Source: Oscillibacter sp. (GTDB lineage Bacteria > Bacillota > Clostridia > Oscillospirales > Oscillospiraceae). From it: 8,438 bases of DNA. Location of the stretch: assembly GCA_017447005.1 (NCBI GenBank), contig JAFSOM010000181.1, forward strand, positions 1-8,438. The letters are read 5' to 3'. Both the position numbers and the translations under genes were made by a program. Positions 1 through 4,200 of the stretch are shown here, in pieces (the stretch's first letter is position 1; every line of letters begins with the position of its first letter). The notes under the pieces are model-generated. The model did no database searches. It saw only the letters and a list, made by a program, of their open reading frames with translations, and was not told where the DNA came from.

Positions 1-508
1 AACGTATCATGCTTTGCACGGAATCCAGATGTTCCCGGAAAAGGTTCAGTTGTCCGGGGCAGAAAAACTCGTGGGGCGTGCGTTCGACCGCCGCCGCCCG
101 CTCCTCGGCGTAGCGCGTCCGCTCCCGCGCCAGCGTCCTGCCGTTTTCCGTCCTCTCGAACTCCCTGCGGCGGATTTCCTCCACTTCCTTGCGCAGTTCC
201 TCGTTGGCGTCCCGAAGCGCCTGCAAGAGTTCGGCGCGCCGGGCTTGCGCCTGTTCGTCGGCGCGGCGAAGTTCCTGCTGAAAACGGCGTTCCCTCGCGG
301 TCAGTTCCTCGGACAGCGCCCGCACTTTCTGCGCGTAAGAAGCGTCCATATCGCGTTTGGCCTGTTCCAGTTCCCGGCGCAGACGGTCGATTTGCCGTTG
401 ATTGTTCCGCTCAATCTCCCGCCGCCGCCGCTCCTGTTCGTTCATGGCCGCGTTCAAGTCCCGCTCCATCCTCCGGACCCTGTTCCGAAGTTGGTCTATC
501 TGCGCCAT
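1..508 (-). CDS. Coiled-coil protein, N-terminal part (truncated by window edge)
   Basis: The first 169 codons of a gene that continues beyond the left edge; the frame is open throughout. Residues about 1-140 are a highly charged run (Arg, Glu, Gln, Ala) with few prolines or glycines, typical of a long coiled coil. The character changes at about residue 143 (TPHEFFCPGQLNLF), which looks like the start of a folded domain that is cut off. I chose the ATG at 508 because GGGAGG at 522-517 lies 8 nt upstream; another in-frame ATG at 514 is too close to that site. An in-frame stop at 535-533 rules out a much longer start. The gene overlaps the upstream coiled-coil gene by 98 nt in another frame, so translational coupling is likely. 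There is no signal peptide or membrane segment in the visible part. Function unknown; I do not recognise a family. Confidence 0.75.
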   Translation of the reverse strand, partial: MAQIDQLRNRVRRMERDLNAAMNEQERRRREIERNNQRQIDRLRRELEQAKRDMDASYAQKVRALSEELTARERRFQQELRRADEQAQARRAELLQALRDANEELRKEVEEIRRREFERTENGRTLARERTRYAEERAAAVERTPHEFFCPGQLNLFREHLDSVQSMIR

Positions 509-1520
509 TTCCATTTCCTCCCAGTTCCTCGCTCAATGGAAGCGCGCCGTTTCCAACAAGAATCGCTGTTTGCACGGCGTCGTTAATTTTCTCCCGCAAG
601 CGGATAATCCGTCCCAGCGCGTTTTCCGCCGCGTCGAGTTCCCGCTCCACGGTCTCCAAAGTTTTCCGCACGGAATTGCCTTTCAGAAACGGCTCCGCCC
701 GCATTAACTCTAACGTGTCCTCATCCGACAGGTTGCGCTCCCGCAGGAAAGCCAGCGTTTGCCGCGCCTGTTCACAGTCCAGCGTTTTGAGTTCCAGCAG
801 GACTACGGAATTTTCAAGCTCTTGATTCAGGTGTTCCGCTTCCGCCGTCTTATCGGAAAGCGCCTCTTGCGTTGCGGCAAACGCGGCTCGTTCCCGTGAC
901 AAATCCGCCCGCGCCGCCGTCAGCGCGTCTTTTGTCTGAAAAAATTCGTCTTCCAGTGTTGAAAGCGCGTCTTTTGCCCAGTAAAGCGCCTCTTGCGTTT
1001 TCCCATGCGCGGCCTGTTCCGCCGAAAGCTCCGCTTGCGCAGCCGTAAGCGCGTCGTTTGTCCGCGCAAGTTCCGCTTGCGTCTTCTTATGCGCGGCCTG
1101 TTCCGCCCAAAGTGCCGCTTGCGTTGTCGAAAGCGCGTCATTTGTCCTCGAAAGCTCCACTTGTGCCGCCGTCAGCGCGTCTTTTGTCCTCGAAAGCTCC
1201 GCTTGCGTATTGTCCAGTTCGTCTTTTGTTTCCAAAAGCTCCGCTTGCGTATTGTCCAGTTCGTCTTTTGTTTCCAAAAGCTCCGCTTGCGCATTGTCCA
1301 GCGCGGCTTTTGTCCCCCAAAGCTCCGCTTGCGCCGCTTGACGCGCCGCCCGTTCCGACGAAAGCTCCTCTTGCGTCTTCTTATGCGCGGCCTGTTCCGC
1401 CCAAAGCGCCGCTTGCGTTGTCAAAAGCTTCGTCCGCGTTCGTTCATGCGCGGCGCGTTCCGACGAAAGCTCCAGTTCCAGTTGCGTGTTTTCCATGAGC
1501 AGTTCAAATTTTTTGGACAT
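411..1520 (-). CDS. Repeat-rich coiled-coil protein, 369 aa
   Basis: A 369-residue protein, almost entirely alpha-helical coiled coil from about residue 8 to 300. It is built on a 14-residue (two-heptad) repeat of the type TKDxLxxxQAELxx, with variants containing AEQAAHKKTQ. The DNA shows the same 42-nt period. After about residue 300 the repeats stop and a less repetitive helical part follows (LREKINDAVQTAILVGNG). The last roughly 35 residues are Gly/Pro/Glu-rich and lie in the stretch shared with the next gene, so this tail may be a by-product of the overlap. The ATG at 1520 has GGGGGAG at 1531-1525, and the gene overlaps the radical SAM stop by 17 nt, so the two are translationally coupled. 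No signal peptide or membrane segment is visible. A scaffold or filament-like role is inference from architecture only; coiled coils give many false homologies. Confidence 0.8.
   Translation of the reverse strand: MSKKFELLMENTQLELELSSERAAHERTRTKLLTTQAALWAEQAAHKKTQEELSSERAARQAAQAELWGTKAALDNAQAELLETKDELDNTQAELLETKDELDNTQAELSRTKDALTAAQVELSRTNDALSTTQAALWAEQAAHKKTQAELARTNDALTAAQAELSAEQAAHGKTQEALYWAKDALSTLEDEFFQTKDALTAARADLSRERAAFAATQEALSDKTAEAEHLNQELENSVVLLELKTLDCEQARQTLAFLRERNLSDEDTLELMRAEPFLKGNSVRKTLETVERELDAAENALGRIIRLREKINDAVQTAILVGNGALPLSEELGGNGNGADRPTSEQGPEDGAGLERGHERTGAAAAGD
880..1450 (-). repeat. Degenerate 42-bp tandem repeats within coiled-coil gene
   Basis: The DNA has a 42-bp period (14 codons, two heptads). 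Units 1201-1242 and 1243-1284 are identical over all 42 bases; 1285-1326 and 1159-1200 are close relatives, and more degenerate units extend to both sides. The units start GCTTGCG and end AAAGCTCC on the plus strand. Identical neighbours point to recent unit expansion, so copy number may vary between strains. Confidence 0.85.
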
Positions 1521-2127
1521 TCCGCTCCCCCAATTCCTTAATCTTTCGCCAGATGTCGGCCTGTTCCCGACCGGGTACGCCGGCCATCATGGTTTGTTGC
1601 TCCGAAAAATGGAGTTCGATTTGCCGGGAACGCGCCGCCTTGTAATACGTCTCCAGTTCCGTCCGGTAACGTTCCGTCAGGAGAAGAAAGCGCTGGTTTT
1701 CCGAGCCGCGATAGGGCTGATTATGGTCCAAGTCCTGAATGTACGGCCCGTCAATGAGCAAATCAATCTGTCCCAGAAAGCGGTTGATGTCCGGGTCATG
1801 CTTTTTCAGCAGTTCCTCGTAGACGAACCCGGTATAGACAATCACGCCGCAGTCCCGCGCGGCGCGGATAAGGCCTATCGTCTCGGACAGCGCGTCCGCC
1901 TGTAACATCGGCTCCCCGCCGCTAATCGTCAGGCCGTCCGCGTTCTGCCGCAGATACCATTCGGCGGCTTCCTGCGGGGTTGTCTCCAAACTCCGCCCGG
2001 TCTTGTACCGCTCGCCAATGCAGCCCTTACAGGAAAAGCAACAGCCGAACACCCAGAAAACCGCCCGGTTTCCGGGACCCAGCACGGCGCAGCGTTCGAG
2101 GCGGGCACTGTAACGCAACGTATTCAT
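1504..2127 (-). CDS. NrdG-like radical SAM / 4Fe-4S activase family protein
   Basis: A 207-residue radical SAM protein. The iron-sulfur motif CxxxCxxC is at C29, C33 and C36 (GCCFSCKGC), the SAM-binding SGGEP at 69-73, YTGF at 98-101, DLLIDGPY at 122-129 and YRGSENQR at 139-146. The last two match class III ribonucleotide reductase activases (NrdG family, single 4Fe-4S cluster). Family knowledge: such proteins cleave SAM to a 5'-deoxyadenosyl radical, usually to make a glycyl radical on a partner enzyme. No nrdD or other glycyl radical enzyme is visible here, so the partner is unknown and I give no symbol. The start at 2127 is preferred because GGGAGAG (2139-2133) lies 5 nt upstream and the likely promoter places the transcript start near 2179; a longer frame from 2214 would begin inside the promoter. 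First gene of the leftward operon, overlapping the coiled-coil gene by 17 nt. Confidence 0.88.
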   Translation of the reverse strand: MNTLRYSARLERCAVLGPGNRAVFWVFGCCFSCKGCIGERYKTGRSLETTPQEAAEWYLRQNADGLTISGGEPMLQADALSETIGLIRAARDCGVIVYTGFVYEELLKKHDPDINRFLGQIDLLIDGPYIQDLDHNQPYRGSENQRFLLLTERYRTELETYYKAARSRQIELHFSEQQTMMAGVPGREQADIWRKIKELGERNVQKI

Positions 2128-2185
2128 AAAATCTCTCCCAAGACGACGCGGCATTTCACGAACGCGCCGCGCAGACATTGCATTT

Positions 2186-2214
2186 ATTATATCGAAACCG
2201 GGCGAATATTGCAA
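2186..2214 (-). promoter_or_regulatory. Promoter for the radical SAM / coiled-coil operon
   Basis: On the minus strand, TTGCAA (2214-2209) is followed after exactly 17 nt by a perfect TATAAT (2191-2186). The -10 box is consensus and the -35 box matches 4 of 6 positions. Transcription would begin near 2179, giving a leader of about 52 nt before the ATG at 2127. Its position also argues against the longer start of the radical SAM reading frame at 2214. Confidence 0.65.
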
Positions 2215-2385
2215 GCTTTTTCTGCATTTTTAAAGACAACCGCTTGTGTGCGGTGGACAGGTTTCCATTGAATATCGCATCAGCGCTTTTATGGCACATT
2301 CGACGCCTTCAAATTCTCGCGGGAAAATCTGCGCTTTCGGCTCCGCCTCAAAAAATTTTGAATCGATAATTTGTTAAAAAAAGCA

Positions 2386-2414
2386 TTGACAAAAAGATTT
2401 GGAATTTGTATAAT
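2386..2414 (+). promoter_or_regulatory. Consensus promoter for the ubiquitin-like operon
   Basis: TTGACA (2386-2391), a 17-nt spacer, then TATAAT (2409-2414): both hexamers and the spacing are perfect for a sigma70/sigmaA housekeeping promoter, in an A/T-rich surrounding (TTAAAAAAAGCA just upstream). The start site would be near 2421. A perfect promoter suggests strong basal expression unless a repressor acts here; no clear operator was found. Confidence 0.85.
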
Positions 2415-2420
2415 ACTAAG

Positions 2421-2605
2421 GATTATATTGTATTTTTGTCAAAACTTAGCGGCTTTACAAAATCATGTTGCGCTATTCTATCTCTGTCTGGCGTTACTAA
2501 ATCGGCACAGGATTGTTATATATGCGTTCTGTTGACCGGAAATAAAGAAAAGCGCGTCTAACTCGCTTGCGACGCTTCATATTTTTCAAGGAGGCTTCTT
2601 AAATT
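2421..2605 (+). promoter_or_regulatory. Long 5' leader of the ubiquitin-like operon
   Basis: About 185 nt between the predicted start site and the Ubl ATG, unusually long for this compact locus. It contains two tiny reading frames: 2465-2500 (11 codons, MLRYSISVWRY, no good ribosome site) and 2522-2545 (7 codons, MRSVDRK, with AGGA 9 nt upstream). A weak stem GCGTC/GACGC lies at about 2554-2575, just before the ribosome binding site AAGGAGG (2588-2594). No known riboswitch class is recognised and there is no terminator-like U-tract. A regulatory role is possible but unproven. Confidence 0.4.
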
Positions 2606-2878
2606 ATGGCGAACGTAATCAATGTTACCTTCCTCAATCCAACGACTGACCAGAGCATGGAAGTGCAGGTCGACGACAGCATGACCGCGACAGCCGTACT
2701 CAACGAGCTGATTTCCAGCGGATTTATCCCGGACAACGCCGCACAAGGGGGATATTCGCTTCTTGTGAAAACCACGCAAAAGCAAATCAGCGGGTCGCAG
2801 ACTTTAGCCGAGGGCGGCGCTGTCAGCGGTTCTCCCATTCGGGTGATTCCCGCCACTGACGCCGGGAGGCCGTCGTAA
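2606..2878 (+). CDS. Ubiquitin-like modifier protein (YukD-like beta-grasp)
   Basis: A 90-residue protein with beta-grasp character: an N-terminal hairpin (VINVTFLNPTTDQSMEVQV), a helix at about 28-39 (TAVLNELISSGF), then strands with GGYSLLVK (48-55), TLAEGG and SGSPIRVIPAT. It resembles the YukD-like ubiquitin-like proteins of bacterial operons with E1, E2 and JAMM genes. The C-terminus is DAGRPS: G87 is followed by RPS, so three residues would have to be removed to expose a terminal glycine for adenylation. There are only two lysines (K55, K59) and no cysteine. AAGGAGG (2588-2594) lies 11 nt before the ATG. As first gene of the operon and closest to the promoter it is probably the most expressed, as expected for a modifier. 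Family assignment rests on fold-like pattern and context, not on a database match. Confidence 0.85.
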   Translation: MANVINVTFLNPTTDQSMEVQVDDSMTATAVLNELISSGFIPDNAAQGGYSLLVKTTQKQISGSQTLAEGGAVSGSPIRVIPATDAGRPS

Positions 2879-2951
2879 CGCGGCCTCGAATCGCTGTGTA
2901 TGCTCCTGACGGCGCGAAATCCAACGGATAATACGGATAAGGAGGCCTAAA

Positions 2952-3503
2952 ATGCCGACGCCCCAAGAAATCAGAAAAATCCGTCTGGGAAACGACTATA
3001 AGCAAATGCTCAACCTCCAAAACAGCAGTGTCATTTCATGGGAAGCCGTGAAGGGGACGCCGCCGTATGTGGAGGAGTACCGCGTGACCATCCGTGTGCG
3101 TACCATCGTGGGCAAGCGTTTCGACGACAGCCCCGTATACCGGGATGTCAGCGTCGTAAAGGTCGTTCTTCCGGCGAACTATCCGATGTTCCATCCGACT
3201 ATCACAATGGAGTCCAAACCGTTCCCCTTCCACCCGAACTGGTACCTCGGCGGCATATGGTGTCACGGGCATTGGAATATCGGAGAAGCGTTAGGCGACC
3301 ATGTGATTCGCATGATAAAGACGCTCCAATTTGACCCGGCCATTACCAACGAGAACGACGCGGCCAATGAAAACGCGAAAGCGTGGTACATTGCCAAGAA
3401 ACGCTCCGGCCTGTTTCCGTGCGACCGTACCCGGCTCCCCGACCCGTCCACCCCGCCTAATAACGGCGGAAAGAACTCTGGGTTCAAATTTGTTATCCGT
3501 TAG
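2952..3503 (+). CDS. E2-like ubiquitin-conjugating protein, copy 1
   Basis: A 183-residue UBC-fold protein. Visible E2 signatures in order: PxxYPxxxP at 74-82, FHPN at 93-96, the catalytic cysteine C104 in GGIWCHGHW exactly eight residues after the HPN asparagine as in eukaryotic E2s, a helix GDHVIRMIKTL (115-125), then NENDAANENAKAWY (133-146), matching the E2 'PAN.DA...Y' segment. A tail after residue 150 carries another cysteine (C157, SGLFPCDRT) and a Pro/Gly/Asn-rich end. Expected role: accepts the activated Ubl from the E1 as a thioester and passes it to a target. ATAAGGAGG sits 6 nt upstream of the ATG. About two-thirds identical to the next gene, so a tandem duplicate. Both copies keep the catalytic cysteine, so neither looks like an inactive variant. 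Confidence 0.9.
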   Translation: MPTPQEIRKIRLGNDYKQMLNLQNSSVISWEAVKGTPPYVEEYRVTIRVRTIVGKRFDDSPVYRDVSVVKVVLPANYPMFHPTITMESKPFPFHPNWYLGGIWCHGHWNIGEALGDHVIRMIKTLQFDPAITNENDAANENAKAWYIAKKRSGLFPCDRTRLPDPSTPPNNGGKNSGFKFVIR

Positions 3504-3625
3504 GCGCTACGGCGCGGACGCGCCGTTCCGTCTCCCCGCCTTGCGCTTTATTAAGGAGGCTCGAAATGACGCCGCAGGAAATTAGAAAAATCCGTCTGGG
3601 AAACGACTATAAGCAAATGCTCAAC
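2973..3625 (+). repeat. Tandem duplicated E2 genes: 42-nt identical segments
   Basis: Positions 2973-3014 and 3584-3625 are identical over 42 nt, including all codon third positions, near the 5' ends of the two E2 genes (residues RKIRLGNDYKQMLN). Further blocks of high nucleotide similarity occur around the helix after the catalytic cysteine (about 3288-3340 and 3894-3945) and in the tail. This indicates duplication in place, recent or kept similar by gene conversion. Confidence 0.85.
3509..3526 (+). other. GC-rich hairpin between the two E2 genes
   Basis: ACGGCGC-ggac-GCGCCGT forms a perfect 7-bp stem with a 4-nt loop, starting 6 nt after the TAG of the first E2 gene. No T-run follows (next bases TCCGTCTCCCC), so it is not a standard intrinsic terminator. 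It could stabilise the upstream mRNA end or partly attenuate transcription into the second E2 gene. Confidence 0.5.
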
Positions 3626-4114
3626 ATCCAAAACAGCGGTGTCATTTCATGGGAGGCCGTGGAAGGGAAGCCGCCGTATGTGGAAAAGTACCGCGTTACT
3701 ATCCATGTTCGTACTATTACAGGCAAACGTGCCAACGGAAGCCCCATTTACAGAAATGTCAGCGTCGTGACGGTCACTCTGCCGCCGGACTATCCGAACT
3801 CCGCGCCTCGAATTGTCATGGAATCCTCTCCGCCGTTTCATCCGAACTGGTTTGATGACAGCCATTGGTGCTACGGCAGTTGGCGAGTGGGGGAAGCGTT
3901 GGGAGACCATGTGATTCGCATGGTAAAGACGCTACAGTTTGACCCGGAGATTACGAACGAAAACAGCCCGGCCAATAGGGACGCCAACAGTTGGTACGTT
4001 TCCCGTAAAAATTCCGGCCTGTTTCCGTGCGACCGTACCCTGCTCCCTGACCCTTCCACCCCGCAAAATGGCGGCGGAAACAAACCCACATTTCAAATTA
4101 TTAGCAGGCGCTAA
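3566..4114 (+). CDS. E2-like ubiquitin-conjugating protein, copy 2
   Basis: A 182-residue paralogue of the preceding gene, about two-thirds identical. It keeps the full E2 signature: PxxYP at 73-77, FHPN at 91-94, catalytic C102 in SHWCYGSW (again eight residues after the HPN asparagine), the helix GDHVIRMVKTL, and SPANRDANSWY (134-144), which strongly recalls the 'SPANVDA' segment of eukaryotic E2s. The second conserved cysteine (C155, SGLFPCDRT) is also kept. Differences from copy 1 are concentrated next to the active site (FDDSHWCYGSWRV against YLGGIWCHGHWNI) and in the 55-90 strand region. AAGGAGG (3553-3559) is 6 nt from the ATG. Two intact E2s suggest different E1, substrate or partner preference, or paired action; the sequence cannot say which. 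Confidence 0.9.
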   Translation: MTPQEIRKIRLGNDYKQMLNIQNSGVISWEAVEGKPPYVEKYRVTIHVRTITGKRANGSPIYRNVSVVTVTLPPDYPNSAPRIVMESSPPFHPNWFDDSHWCYGSWRVGEALGDHVIRMVKTLQFDPEITNENSPANRDANSWYVSRKNSGLFPCDRTLLPDPSTPQNGGGNKPTFQIISRR

Positions 4115-4147
4115 CATGGCAGAACGTCTGTTCCTGTGAAACCGGAA

Positions 4148-4164
4148 GGGAGGTTACGAGTATT
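4148..4164 (+). promoter_or_regulatory. Ribosome binding site with possible AUU start
   Basis: GGGAGG at 4148-4153 is the only good ribosome site upstream of the large JAMM gene. Eight nt downstream, in frame, is ATT (4162-4164), giving I/M-FQIIRQPSEPELVEL. No ATG, GTG or TTG lies in frame between this site and the GTG at 4201, which itself has no ribosome site in the expected position. AUU is a rare but known bacterial start (infC). This would add 13 residues to the protein. Confidence 0.45.
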
Positions 4165-4200
4165 TTTCAAATAATACGACAACCGTCCGAACCTGAGCTT

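Larger units (their letters stand above)
2128..2605. other. Divergent intergenic region with two promoters
   Basis: 478 bases without a protein gene, clearly AT-rich next to the flanking genes. It holds the leftward promoter and a leader of about 52 nt on one side, and the rightward promoter and a leader of about 185 nt on the other. Between the two -35 boxes (about 2215-2385) I see only weak symmetry: ACCGC-ttgtgt-GCGGT around 2238-2254, and CAAAAAATTTTG at 2349-2360 followed by a short ATCGAT palindrome. Either could bind a regulator, but neither is strong evidence. No tRNA, riboswitch or terminator is recognisable. Confidence 0.6.

Noticed and set aside
14..586. Plus-strand frame of 190 codons at the left edge
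   Set aside because: The minus strand carries an uninterrupted coiled-coil frame with a strong ribosome site; this is its shadow.
1159..1326. CRISPR-like regular repeats
   Set aside because: The units are contiguous, without spacers, in frame and encode heptads; this is a coding tandem repeat.
993..1541. Plus-strand Arg/Leu-rich frames opposite the coiled-coil gene, including 1058-1498
   Set aside because: They arise from the antisense of the 42-bp repeats; the real gene is minus strand with ribosome site, coupling and heptad structure.
1504..2127. Calling the radical SAM gene nrdG
   Set aside because: The motifs are NrdG-like, but no nrdD is next to it and its neighbours are coiled-coil genes, so a true RNR activase role is not supported.
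2128..2214. Longer N-terminus of the radical SAM protein, starting at 2214
   Set aside because: The upstream codons overlap the TTGCAA/TATAAT promoter, the strong ribosome site is at 2139-2133, and the extra residues are Arg-rich without family resemblance.
3509..3526. Intrinsic terminator after the first E2 gene
   Set aside because: The stem is strong but no T-tract follows, and the downstream genes lack their own visible promoter.
4116..4139. Seven-codon frame (MAERLFL) between the second E2 and the JAMM gene
   Set aside because: There is no ribosome site, and a frame this short is expected by chance.
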